Notes: generated by a model not told the origin, from the sequence alone. 32,247 nt of DNA from Candidatus Saccharimonadota bacterium (GCA_017613135.1 JAGAEN010000009.1:1-32247), one strand, 5' to 3'; positions 23,139-30,463 are shown, counted from the first letter of the stretch. Numbers and translations are program-made.

Positions 23139-26100
23139 TTAGAACTCCTCTCCGAGGTCAACTGTACCGTCGTCAAATTCATCAACGTCTTCCTTGATGG
23201 ATTCCGCCAAATCCTCTCCGAGGTCATCCACCTCTCTTATTTCAATACCTTCCTCTTCCATCATTGCTACAGCCTCATCGTCGTCGAGGTCAACAATGGT
23301 CGGTGCAGTATCTTTCTTATGTTGATCATAAATTGATTGATCGTCTTTATCTTTTTCAATTTCACGCGAAGTCTTTTCAATCACGTCACCAGCGTCAGCC
23401 GATTCACCGTGATCCAAAAGATCAACTTTAAGACCCAAGCCTTGAAGCTCTTTCACAAGCACGTTAAAGCCTTCTGGAAGCTTTGGCCCTTCAATTGGTT
23501 CGTGTTTAATGATTGATTCGTAAGCTTTTGCACGTCCGTAAACGTCATCTGACTTGATAGTGAGCATTTCTTGAAGCGTGGTTGCTGCACCATAAGCTTC
23601 AAGCGCCCACACCTCCATTTCTCCGAATCTCTGACCACCATTCTGTGCCTTACCACCGAGCGGCTGTTGTGTCACCATTGTGTAAGGACCAGTTGAACGA
23701 GCGTGAATCTTATCTTCCACCATATGATGGAGTTTCAACATGTGCATCACGCCAACCGAAGTCCTCTCGTTAAACGGCTCACCAGTAAGACCATCATAAA
23801 GTTGGACACGTCCATCGCGAGCAAATCCGGCTTTTTCAAGTTCGTCTGAGATGACTTCGTCTGGCACACCGTTAAATGATGGGGTAGCCACTTTGTAACC
23901 AAGTGCCCTTGCCGCCATACCAAGATGTGTTTCAAAAAGCTGACCGAGATTCATACGTGAAGGCACACCCATTGGTGAAAGTACGATATCAATCGGTGTC
24001 CCATCTTCCATAAATGGCATATCTTCTACTGGTAGTACTCTCGAAACCACACCTTTGTTACCGTGACGACCAGCAAGCTTATCACCTACACCAATTTTGC
24101 GCATTTCCGCCACGAAAATCTTAATTTGCATTAACACGCCGGCCTTTAGTTCGTGACCTTGTTCGCGAGTATAGACTCTTACGTCCACTACTTTACCAGT
24201 CGAGGAACCATTCATTCTGACTGAAGTATCGCGTACGTCTTTAGCCTTTTCACCAAAGATAGCGCGTAGCAATCTCTCTTCCGAGGACAACTCTTGCTCA
24301 CCTTTTGGTGTAATTTTACCAACTAAGATGTCGCCATTTTTCACTTCCGAACCTACGGTCACAATACCATCTTCACCAAGATGTCGAAGAGAATGCTCGG
24401 AGACATTTGGGATGTCCCGTGTCACTTGCTCTGGGCCAAGCTTGGTTTCACGTACTTCAACATCGAAATCCTTAATGTTGATCGAAGTCAAAGTATCATC
24501 CTCAACCAAACGATTCGAAATCACAATCGCGTCATCCATGTTGTAACCACGCCAAGGCATAAAGGCTACCAGAAGATCGCGACCAAGCGCTAATTCGCCA
24601 TTATTGATGGATGCACCCTCAATCAAAACATCACCCTTCTTTACCTTTTGTCCACGTTCTACCACTACACGTTGGTTGTAGCAACGGTCATCATTGGTCT
24701 TCTCAAAGTGTTGTAACTTATATTCGCGTTCACCACCTTTATCATAATTCACGATAATCGACACGCCGTCAGCTTTTTTCACAGTACCATTACCCGAAGC
24801 CAACACTAATTGTGAAGTGTTTTTCGCCACTTCGCCTTCAATACCAGTACCAACTACTGGATTATCCTGGCGCAGTAGTGGCACTGCCTGTTTCTGCATA
24901 GCGCAAGCCATGAGCGAGCGGTCAACACGGTTTTTCTCAACAAATGGAATTAGTGATGCTGACACACCCAAAATTTCCTTATGCGCAGCGTCAATATGGG
25001 TTACTTTATTAGCTTCCACCTGAGCTGGTGTACCGTGTACACGGGCTGACACCCAGTCTTCCACAAATTTACCATCTTTATCAAGTTTTACCGATGCATC
25101 CGCAATTACCATATCATTTTCGGTATCTGCATCCATATAGACAACTTCGTCGGTCACTTTACCATTTTTGACTACGCGATAAGGCGCTTCAATGAAACCA
25201 TATTCATTGATTCTCGCATAAGTCGCAAAGTTAAGTACTAGACCTACGTTGCCACCTTCTGGAGTTTCTACCGTACAAATACGTCCGTAATGAGTCGGGT
25301 GAGCATCACGCACGTCAAATCCTGCGCGCTCACGCGTGAGACCACCAGGACCCATCGAGCTTAGACGACGCTTATGTGCAAGCTCCGAGAACGGATTAAC
25401 TTCGTCCATCAGCTGTGAAAGTTGTGAGGTAGAGAAGAATTCTTTCACTGCTGCTACCACTGGACGAGAGTTTAATAGTTGCGACGGAGTCACGTCTTCT
25501 GGGTTCGCCATCGACATTCTATCAAGAATATTCCTTTGAAGACGGAGCATACCAAGACGGAACTGTCTTTGTACCAATTCGCCCACCAATTTCACCCGAC
25601 GATTTGATAGCGAATCAATATCATCCGGTGCTTCTTGTGTGTTATTAAGACGAATAATCTCCGAAACAATCGCCACTACGTCTTTCATTTGCAAAGTTCT
25701 AAACTCTGGCTTGTTTGGCGTGTCGAGATGAAGCCTTCGGTTAATCTTAAATCGCCCCACGTTAGAATAATCATAACGCTTCGGATCAAAGAACATTCTT
25801 TCGATCATCGATTTCGCGTTTTCTACCGTCGCGAGATCACCCGGACGAATCCGGCGATATACTTCAAGCAATGCTTCACCCTGGCTAGAAGTGGTATCTT
25901 TTTCTAAAGTTATATCGATATACTTCTTTTCACCAGTATCAATCTTTTCAAATGCTTTTTTAATTTCTGATTTGGTCATCCCAAGAGCGCGTAAGAAAGT
26001 CGTCACTGGAATCTTGCGCCGACGGTCAATTTTTACGTTAATCGTGCCATTTGCCGCCGTTTCAAATTCGAGCCACGCGCCACGACCAGGAATCACCTTC

Positions 26101-26567
26101 GCACCATAGTAGCGTTTCAGCCCAATCGTTTCCGCGTTAAAGAACACACCTGCTGAACGAATTAATTGCGACACAATCACACGCTCGGTACCATTGATGA
26201 TAAAAGTCGCCCTTTCCGTCATCCAAGGATAATCACCAAAGTAAATATCCTGCTCTTTTTTCGTGCCGGTCACCTTGTTTTCAAGTTCCACTAGCACGTG
26301 GAGTGGTGCCTCATAAGTCGCGAGATTGTACTTCGCCTGGGCTTCCGACTCTTTCGGTTCCTTAAAATAATAATCTTTAAACCTAAGCGACAGTTTTTGT
26401 CCCGTATAGTCATCTATCGGGTTGAGCTCAGCAAAAACTTCTCTCAGGCCATTTTTGACAAAGTCATTCCACGAATCCTTCTGATGTGCCGTCAGATCAG
26501 GAATTGGAAGGGCTTGGTCACCTTCGGTGAAAAAAACTCTCTCACCGGCCTTCTTCTTTGTAGCCAT
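23139..26567 (-). CDS. rpoB: RNA polymerase beta subunit
   Basis: 1142 residues. Key blocks: STSQLSQLMDEVNPFSELAH then KRRLSSMGPGGLTRERAG (rifampicin pocket), GYNMDDAIVISNRL, KLAGRHGNKGVVSRVLP, and GGKAQNGGQRFGEMEVWALE. In the pocket the residues matching E. coli Asp516, His526 and Ser531 are conserved, while 517/518 read Glu-Val instead of Gln-Asn. The C-terminal tail (about 1075-1142) is very acidic and ends DLGEEF; a 15-base repeat 66 bases apart encodes two DLGE units, and the last carries the rpoC ribosome-binding site. It starts the rpoBC operon, with AGAGG before the ATG and a promoter at 26692-26720. No rplKAJL genes precede it. Confidence 0.98.
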   Translation of the reverse strand: MATKKKAGERVFFTEGDQALPIPDLTAHQKDSWNDFVKNGLREVFAELNPIDDYTGQKLSLRFKDYYFKEPKESEAQAKYNLATYEAPLHVLVELENKVTGTKKEQDIYFGDYPWMTERATFIINGTERVIVSQLIRSAGVFFNAETIGLKRYYGAKVIPGRGAWLEFETAANGTINVKIDRRRKIPVTTFLRALGMTKSEIKKAFEKIDTGEKKYIDITLEKDTTSSQGEALLEVYRRIRPGDLATVENAKSMIERMFFDPKRYDYSNVGRFKINRRLHLDTPNKPEFRTLQMKDVVAIVSEIIRLNNTQEAPDDIDSLSNRRVKLVGELVQRQFRLGMLRLQRNILDRMSMANPEDVTPSQLLNSRPVVAAVKEFFSTSQLSQLMDEVNPFSELAHKRRLSSMGPGGLTRERAGFDVRDAHPTHYGRICTVETPEGGNVGLVLNFATYARINEYGFIEAPYRVVKNGKVTDEVVYMDADTENDMVIADASVKLDKDGKFVEDWVSARVHGTPAQVEANKVTHIDAAHKEILGVSASLIPFVEKNRVDRSLMACAMQKQAVPLLRQDNPVVGTGIEGEVAKNTSQLVLASGNGTVKKADGVSIIVNYDKGGEREYKLQHFEKTNDDRCYNQRVVVERGQKVKKGDVLIEGASINNGELALGRDLLVAFMPWRGYNMDDAIVISNRLVEDDTLTSINIKDFDVEVRETKLGPEQVTRDIPNVSEHSLRHLGEDGIVTVGSEVKNGDILVGKITPKGEQELSSEERLLRAIFGEKAKDVRDTSVRMNGSSTGKVVDVRVYTREQGHELKAGVLMQIKIFVAEMRKIGVGDKLAGRHGNKGVVSRVLPVEDMPFMEDGTPIDIVLSPMGVPSRMNLGQLFETHLGMAARALGYKVATPSFNGVPDEVISDELEKAGFARDGRVQLYDGLTGEPFNERTSVGVMHMLKLHHMVEDKIHARSTGPYTMVTQQPLGGKAQNGGQRFGEMEVWALEAYGAATTLQEMLTIKSDDVYGRAKAYESIIKHEPIEGPKLPEGFNVLVKELQGLGLKVDLLDHGESADAGDVIEKTSREIEKDKDDQSIYDQHKKDTAPTIVDLDDDEAVAMMEEEGIEIREVDDLGEDLAESIKEDVDEFDDGTVDLGEEF

Positions 26568-26691
26568 TCTACCTCTTTTATTAGTGTTATTATTATAATC
26601 TTAGCGCCGAAGATTACTGCCCCATTTTCCCCCAGGGATTCGCCATTTCCCACAAGCTTACAAAAATAGGGCACACTACTTCTTATATTTC

Positions 26692-26720
26692 ATTGTATCG
26701 CATTTTTACATTTTTGACAA
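26692..26720 (-). promoter_or_regulatory. Promoter of rpoBC
   Basis: TTGTCA (26715-26720), 17 bases, TACAAT (26692-26697). The leader of about 118 bases contains a 10-codon frame (ATG 26646, MANPWGKMGQ, TAA) and a small hairpin AATCTT...AAGATT near 26596-26614. It overlaps a plus-strand promoter. Confidence 0.8.
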
Positions 26721-26733
26721 GACTTTTTATAAT
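26705..26733 (+). promoter_or_regulatory. Plus-strand promoter divergent from rpoB
   Basis: TTTACA (26705-26710), 17 bases, TATAAT (26728-26733). It faces away from rpoB into a stretch with no gene but three hairpins and a terminator. Confidence 0.7.
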
Positions 26734-26740
26734 CAACTCT

Positions 26741-26853
26741 CAAAACGGACTTCACTTCTGTTTTGAAATTCAAATTTGTTTTCTTTACTGAACTTTCTTT
26801 CCTAAAAGAAAGTTCAAGTCTCCAAAAAATCGCTCCAACGAAAGCGATTTTTT
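26741..26853 (+). ncRNA. Candidate small RNA of about 115 bases upstream of rpoB
   Basis: From the predicted start near 26741 to a terminator at 26853, the plus strand has no reading frame with an ATG. It has three consecutive hairpins: CAAAACGGA/TCTGTTTTG (one mismatch, about 26741-26765), GAACTTTCTTT/AAAGAAAGTTC (26790-26815) and the terminator AAAAAATCGCT/AGCGATTTTTT (26824-26853). Promoter plus hairpins plus terminator with no protein is the usual look of a small RNA. I do not recognise a family. The alternative is that the hairpins only insulate neighbouring transcripts. Confidence 0.45.
26824..26853. terminator. Bidirectional terminator between two converging promoters
   Basis: AAAAAATCGCT (26824-26834) and AGCGATTTTTT (26843-26853), 8-base loop. 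Stops plus transcripts from 26728 and minus transcripts from 26926. Confidence 0.8.
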
Positions 26854-26925
26854 AGACATATATAAAACTCTCAACGTTAGGTTAATTGTTTTCAAGCGAA
26901 CTCGCAGTTAGTTAGCTTATATATT

Positions 26926-26953
26926 ATTATACATAAGCTTCATCATTCGTCAA
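26926..26953 (-). promoter_or_regulatory. Minus-strand promoter upstream of rpoB with no gene of its own
   Basis: TTGACG (26948-26953), 16 bases, TATAAT (26926-26931). Predicted start about 26919. The transcript would meet the terminator at 26853-26824 after about 70-95 bases, so it would be a second small RNA or a rpoB read-through leader. The stretch 26854-26919 has a GCGA/TCGC mini-hairpin and no convincing gene. Confidence 0.6.
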
Positions 26954-26982
26954 GTACTTTTTTGTTTATTTAAACACAAAAT

Positions 26983-27009
26983 AAAACACTCCCTTATAGG
27001 AAGTGTTTT
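26983..27009 (-). terminator. Terminator of khpA
   Basis: On the minus strand AAAACACTTCC pairs with GGGAGTGTTTT (one G-U pair), loop of 5, followed by ATTTTG. It lies 37 bases after the khpA stop. Confidence 0.8.
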
Positions 27010-27046
27010 ACAGTAAAGGAAGTCTGCGCATAGAACTCCATATATA

Positions 27047-27469
27047 TTATATATCAAGATCGTCCAAATCTGCAAGCTCTGCGCGAGTTTTTTCGGCAAG
27101 TTCAGACGAAGAGTTTTCCACAGGCTCTTCCTCTTCGACTTCCTCAACTTCTTCAACTTCCTCGTGCTCTTCTACCGCAGGCTCTTTGTGCTCTGGCTTA
27201 TGCTCACGCACCTCACCATCCTCGTCGGTGTTCACAATCTTCAAATTGTATCTTGCATCTTGCTTGGTCCCCAGCGCTCGAAGCAGCATCCGAATCGATT
27301 GCGCCGTCACGCCTCTTTTACCAATTACTCTTCCCACATCTTCAGGGTCCACAGTGAGTGAGAGCAAAACTCCTTTTTCGTCAATTTTACGCTCCACCGA
27401 AACTTTATCTGGATTGTTGACTAAGGTTTTTACGATGTATTCTACGAATTGTTGGTCAATAGTAGCCAT
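27047..27469 (-). CDS. khpA: KH-domain RNA-binding protein KhpA with acidic tail
   Basis: 140 residues. The N-terminal 80 residues are a KH domain: LLSLTVDPEDVGRVIGKRG with the GxxG loop at 50-53 (GKRG), then IRMLLRALG. The tail from about residue 88 is strongly acidic (repeated VEEVEE and EEEPVE). KhpA binds RNA widely and in Gram-positive bacteria pairs with KhpB to affect cell-wall growth. Its place after rpsP is the usual one; rimM and trmD, which often follow, are absent. A terminator (27507-27536) separates it from rpsP, and it has its own extended -10 box and GGAG. The long acidic tail is unusual for the family. Confidence 0.88.
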   Translation of the reverse strand: MATIDQQFVEYIVKTLVNNPDKVSVERKIDEKGVLLSLTVDPEDVGRVIGKRGVTAQSIRMLLRALGTKQDARYNLKIVNTDEDGEVREHKPEHKEPAVEEHEEVEEVEEVEEEEPVENSSSELAEKTRAELADLDDLDI

Positions 27470-27498
27470 ATTTTCTCCATTTTAGTTTATATATTACC

Positions 27499-27507
27499 AT
27501 TATAACA
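27499..27507 (-). promoter_or_regulatory. Extended -10 promoter of khpA
   Basis: TGTTATAAT on the minus strand, directly after the rpsP terminator. Predicted leader about 23 bases. The -35 region falls in the terminator stem and is weak. Confidence 0.55.
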
Positions 27508-27537
27508 AAAAAGACCTTTTTTGAAAGGTCTTTTTTT
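27507..27537 (-). terminator. Terminator of rpsP
   Basis: AAAAAAGACCTTT and AAAGGTCTTTTTT form a 13-pair stem with U-runs on both strands, immediately after the rpsP stop. Confidence 0.9.
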
Positions 27538-27540
27538 ATA

Positions 27541-27912
27541 TTATTCTTGTGCTTCCGCTGGAGCCTCAGAGACTGGTTCCTCAGCAACCGGTTCTTCCTT
27601 TGGCTGATTTTTTCGCAACTTATCTGCGTGTTTCGCCTTTACCGATTTTTTCGGTGCCATCTTTACCCAATCTGGCAATTTAATTTTGTTCTTTGACAAA
27701 ATCAATGCTACCCGGCTCGACGGCTGAGCCCCATTTTTAAGATATTTTTCCACTGCTTCTTTGTCCAAAGTGAGAGCCTTGGTAGCAGGGTTGTAATTGC
27801 CGACCTCAGCTACAACGCGCCCAGACAAAGGGTGGCGCTGCGCTTCTTGGACGACTATCCGGTACGTTGGATAATGTGACCGGCCATTACGTTGCATACG
27901 AATCGCAAGCAT
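27541..27912 (-). CDS. rpsP: 30S ribosomal protein S16
   Basis: 123 residues, longer than the usual 80-90. MLAIRMQRNGRSHYPTYRIV, GRVVAEVGNYNPATK and LKNGAQPSSRVALILSK are bS16 blocks. The extra C-terminal part (from about 95) is rich in Glu, Pro and Ala and is probably disordered. S16 helps early 30S assembly. It has its own extended -10 box and AAGGAG, and is followed by a terminator. Confidence 0.96.
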   Translation of the reverse strand: MLAIRMQRNGRSHYPTYRIVVQEAQRHPLSGRVVAEVGNYNPATKALTLDKEAVEKYLKNGAQPSSRVALILSKNKIKLPDWVKMAPKKSVKAKHADKLRKNQPKEEPVAEEPVSEAPAEAQE

Positions 27913-27939
27913 ATTTCTCCTTAAATTTAATTTTCTCCC

Positions 27940-27948
27940 ATTATAACA
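27940..27948 (-). promoter_or_regulatory. Extended -10 promoter of rpsP
   Basis: TGTTATAAT on the minus strand (hexamer 27940-27945), 20 bases past the terminator of the previous gene. Weak -35. Confidence 0.6.
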
Positions 27949-27960
27949 TAAATAAAACCA

Positions 27961-27988
27961 AAAGAAAAGGGCCGATTATTTCCGGCCC
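27961..27988 (-). terminator. Terminator of the 151-aa gene, containing its stop codon
   Basis: On the minus strand GGGCCG (27988-27983) and CGGCCC (27974-27969) pair over 8 bases, followed by TTTTCTTT. The TAA stop lies in the loop. Confidence 0.8.
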
Positions 27989-28431
27989 CGGTAGTTCCTT
28001 TCGACAACCCGCAAAGGGATAATCATGTCAAGATTCTTGCAATCTTCGGCAGATTTACGATAGAACCGCCTTCTGTCAATGTTGGTCAAGAGATTAAGCA
28101 GAGCATTGGCGTTACGGATGATGGGCACTTCTTCGGCGATACAAAAGATGTTGAATTTTTCTACTTTAGCGTAGAACTCCCTTTCATCAGTCTTGATGGC
28201 ATCGCACAGATTGGACATTTTCCCACCATAATAGTTATCCAGCACGTGCTGCACCTTGAACGCTGTCGAAGGGTCCAAAAGATTAGTACGCAGTTTTTTT
28301 CTGGAGATATATTTCTTACTAATCTCCAAAAGTTCACTCACCATCTCCCAATACTCAGCTGTTTTCCCTGAAACCTTAACGTTCTTAGCCTTCTTTTCCT
28401 TAGCATTTGCCGTATTTTTCGACTTTGCCAT
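27976..28431 (-). CDS. Hypothetical 151-aa basic protein
   Basis: I do not recognise this protein. 151 residues. The first 25 are Lys/Ala/Asn-rich (MAKSKNTANAKEKKAKNVKV) and probably flexible; the rest looks helical (EYWEMVSELLEISKKYISRK, LLNLLTNIDRRRFYRKSA) and ends with a basic RNYRGRK. No signal peptide or membrane segment. The charge suggests nucleic-acid or ribosome binding, but nothing proves it. It is a single-gene transcription unit: near-consensus promoter, AAGGGGG upstream of the ATG, and a G/C-rich terminator enclosing the stop. It lies among RNA-processing and ribosomal genes (rnc, rpsP). Confidence 0.78.
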   Translation of the reverse strand: MAKSKNTANAKEKKAKNVKVSGKTAEYWEMVSELLEISKKYISRKKLRTNLLDPSTAFKVQHVLDNYYGGKMSNLCDAIKTDEREFYAKVEKFNIFCIAEEVPIIRNANALLNLLTNIDRRRFYRKSAEDCKNLDMIIPLRVVERNYRGRK

Positions 28432-28466
28432 CCATAAGACCCCCTTTCTTAAAAGACTATAACCCT

Positions 28467-28495
28467 ATTATATCACACTTACGCTAAAAAGTCAA
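28467..28495 (-). promoter_or_regulatory. Promoter of the 151-aa gene
   Basis: TTGACT (28490-28495), 17-base spacer ending AAGTGTGA, TATAAT (28467-28472). Almost the same 29 bases as the promoter at 2782-2810. Confidence 0.88.
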
Positions 28496-28522
28496 GATAA
28501 ACCCCCGTTGGTCGCAATAATT

Positions 28523-29233
28523 CTACTGCCTCGCGCGGTACTTTTTTACCCCTTCACGCGCCGCTTCCGTCTGTGCCTCTTGCTTAGAATGCCCAGACCC
28601 AGTGCCAAGCAGCCTGTCCCCTACATAAATCCCCACCGTAAAAGTCTTATCGTGATCCGGCCCATCCTCGCGTAAAGTCCGATACACCGGCGTTTCCGCG
28701 TCAATTTTTTGCGCCAATTCTTGCACATAAGATTTCGGGTCGCGCCACGTCCCCTCTTCCAATATTTCATCAATTTTCACCAGAATATGCTTCGAAATAA
28801 ACTCTTTCGCCGTTTCGTACCCCTGGTCCAAATAAATCGCCCCAATCACCGCTTCAAAACAATCCGCTAGTATCACATCGTGTGCCCTCTCGGAACCGTT
28901 TTTCTCCCCGTGTGACAAGCGTACTAGCGGCTCATACCCTAGTTCCTTCCCCGCATCACCAATTGATTCTGTCCGAACCAGCGCCGCCCGAAGCGCCGTC
29001 ATAATTCCCTCAGGTTCGTCGTAATTTCGGTACAAAAAATCTGAAGAAACTAACTCAAGTACCGCATCGCCCAAGAATTCCAATCTTTCATTGTGCTCCT
29101 TCACCGTTCCACGATGCTCATTCACATAACTCCGATGTGTCAGCGCTGTCACTAATAATTCAATATCATTAAACTCAAAACCGAGTTTCTCTTTCGCAAA
29201 CTCCTGATAAGGCGTAGTATCAATTTCTCTCAT
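28523..29233 (-). CDS. rnc: Ribonuclease III
   Basis: 236 residues. HNERLEFLGDAVLELVSS (about 47-64) is the RNase III signature with the metal-binding Glu and Asp residues; ADCFEAVIGAIYLDQG gives the second acidic cluster. The C-terminal double-strand RNA-binding domain is seen from about 160 (DPKSYVQELAQK to GSGHSKQEAQTEAAREGVKK). It cleaves double-stranded RNA in rRNA precursors and structured messages. GGAGG lies 5 bases before the ATG. It follows the Nudix gene after a short tandem repeat. Confidence 0.96.
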   Translation of the reverse strand: MREIDTTPYQEFAKEKLGFEFNDIELLVTALTHRSYVNEHRGTVKEHNERLEFLGDAVLELVSSDFLYRNYDEPEGIMTALRAALVRTESIGDAGKELGYEPLVRLSHGEKNGSERAHDVILADCFEAVIGAIYLDQGYETAKEFISKHILVKIDEILEEGTWRDPKSYVQELAQKIDAETPVYRTLREDGPDHDKTFTVGIYVGDRLLGTGSGHSKQEAQTEAAREGVKKYRARQ

Positions 29234-29268
29234 TTTCCTCCTTCTCCCCCTAAATCTAAAATCTAAAT

Positions 29269-29844
29269 CTAAAATTCCCCCGCGCGCACCTTTTTCTTGG
29301 CAATTAGCATCAATTTCTCAATATCCTCATATTCCACTAAATCCAAAGCCTCCGCAAACGAATACCATCGAATCCCCTTCATCCATTTCTCACCAATCGG
29401 CCGTTCGTGTGTATCTAACGCCTGCACCAAATAAACCTGAGTCGTCATTAACACCAACTTATCCGCCCGGCGATATTTAAAATGAATCTTGCCGAGCCAC
29501 GCCAAAATCGAAAAATTACGAAGACCCGTTTCTTCCTCAATTTCGCGTCTCGCCGTCATTTTGGCCGTTTCTCCTGGCTCAATGTGCCCTTTTGGAATCG
29601 TCCAACGCCCCTTCGAATCCTGAATCAACAAAATTTCCATATCCTTGCTATCTGGCGTCAATCGAAAAACAATCCCGCCAGAAGTCGGCTCGCGTACAAT
29701 CTCCTGAATCGCCACTTTCCGGCGAAAAACAGCAGACGTGAGTTTAGAAAAAGGAGATTCCTTAATTCTTTCCGTCGGCAACGCTTCCGGAACTTTCAGT
29801 GTTCTCCTTGCCATCGGTTCCGATGGTCTTTTTATTTGGTCCAT
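29269..29844 (-). CDS. Nudix hydrolase
   Basis: 191 residues. The Nudix box is complete at 86-108 ([20 protein letters not shown] then TGL), preceded by RWTIPKG. The family hydrolyses X-linked nucleoside diphosphates (NADH, ADP-ribose, Ap4A, capped RNA 5' ends, oxidised dNTPs); the substrate cannot be told. The N-terminal 45 residues are extra to the domain. From ATG 29844 the gene overlaps the end of nusB by 83 bases; ATG 29814 would cut this to 53 bases, and neither has a good Shine-Dalgarno. Lies between nusB and rnc. Confidence 0.9.
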   Translation of the reverse strand: MDQIKRPSEPMARRTLKVPEALPTERIKESPFSKLTSAVFRRKVAIQEIVREPTSGGIVFRLTPDSKDMEILLIQDSKGRWTIPKGHIEPGETAKMTARREIEEETGLRNFSILAWLGKIHFKYRRADKLVLMTTQVYLVQALDTHERPIGEKWMKGIRWYSFAEALDLVEYEDIEKLMLIAKKKVRAGEF

Positions 29845-30289
29845 TGTTTTCTTCTTCTAAAATGCCAAGTTTCTTGTAAGCTGTCCCGAGTACTCCGTTT
29901 ACAAATTTCGAGGAGTTATCCGAGCCAAACGCTTTTGCAAGTTCCACCGCCTCATTAATCGCTACCTTTGGTGGGATTTTGTCCCGACACTCCGATAACT
30001 CATAAAGTCCCATCCTAAGCACATTTCGATCAATTGCCGCAATCGAGCTAATTGGCCACTCTGGTGCCATCGGCTGTAAAACCTTATCGAGAGTTTCAAA
30101 ATTTTCCGACACTTTATGCGCCAGATTATAAACAAACTCTGTATCACCGAGAGCCTTTTCGTATGGCTCAATGTTTTTTGCGACAATACTATCGAGATCG
30201 ACTTCTGGGTCCGAGGCGAGGGTCCGAAGTTCGTATTCATACAAACTCTGCAGAACAATAACTCTACCTAAATGTCGATTACTTGCCAT
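29762..30289 (-). CDS. nusB: Transcription antitermination factor NusB
   Basis: 175 residues. [17 protein letters not shown] at the start, [19 protein letters not shown] and [20 protein letters not shown] then KFVNGVLG are the NusB blocks. NusB with S10 (NusE) binds boxA RNA for rRNA antitermination. The last 30 residues ([20 protein letters not shown] and on) lie beyond the fold, are low-complexity and are encoded in the overlap with the Nudix gene. It starts 3 bases after the rpmF stop. Confidence 0.94.
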   Translation of the reverse strand: MASNRHLGRVIVLQSLYEYELRTLASDPEVDLDSIVAKNIEPYEKALGDTEFVYNLAHKVSENFETLDKVLQPMAPEWPISSIAAIDRNVLRMGLYELSECRDKIPPKVAINEAVELAKAFGSDNSSKFVNGVLGTAYKKLGILEEENNGPNKKTIGTDGKENTESSGSVADGKN

Positions 30290-30292
30290 ATT

Positions 30293-30463
30293 TTAAGCTT
30301 CTTTTTTCTTAACGGTTTTTACTTTTAAATTTGGGGTCTTTTTCTTAGTTTCAAAGACTTTCACTGGGGAAGTCTTATTCACCCTTCGGGCTAAGGTCAA
30401 CCGAAGATGGCTCCGGCGCAGACCAGTTTTCCGCGGGCTACTCTGTTTTTTAGGTTCAGGCAT
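30293..30463 (-). CDS. rpmF: 50S ribosomal protein L32, zinc-free form
   Basis: A 56-codon gene. The start MPEPKKQSSPRKTGLRRSHL matches the bL32 opening (PKKRTSKSR..RRSHWKL). The four cysteines of the usual CxxC...CxxC zinc ribbon are absent; the second half is Lys/Thr/Val-rich (NKTSPVKVFETKKKTPNLKV). AAGGAG lies 5 bases before the ATG, and a promoter at 30497-30525 precedes it. It heads the rpmF-nusB-Nudix-rnc series, with 3 bases to nusB. The call rests on the N-terminal half and the size. Confidence 0.85.
   Translation of the reverse strand: MPEPKKQSSPRKTGLRRSHLRLTLARRVNKTSPVKVFETKKKTPNLKVKTVKKKEA

Noticed and set aside
23138-23227. Longer rpoC start at GTG 23227.
   Set aside because: The extra 30 residues are the rpoB tail in another frame; the ATG at 23137 has a strong ribosome-binding site and starts the conserved sequence.
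26492-26674. 60-aa minus-strand frame with GTG start overlapping the rpoB start.
   Set aside because: It shares 76 bases with rpoB in another frame, has no ribosome-binding site and shows no protein-like pattern; rpoB has its own AGAGG and a conserved N-terminus.
26715-26733. TTGACA...TATAAT on the plus strand as one promoter.
   Set aside because: TTGACA is only about 8 bases from TATAAT, too close; TTTACA at 26705 has the right 17-base spacing and was used.
26785-26859. 24-codon minus-strand frame (MSKKSLSLERFFGDLNFLLG...) upstream of rpoB.
   Set aside because: It runs through both the 26824-26853 terminator and the 26790-26815 hairpin, whose complementarity explains the sequence better.
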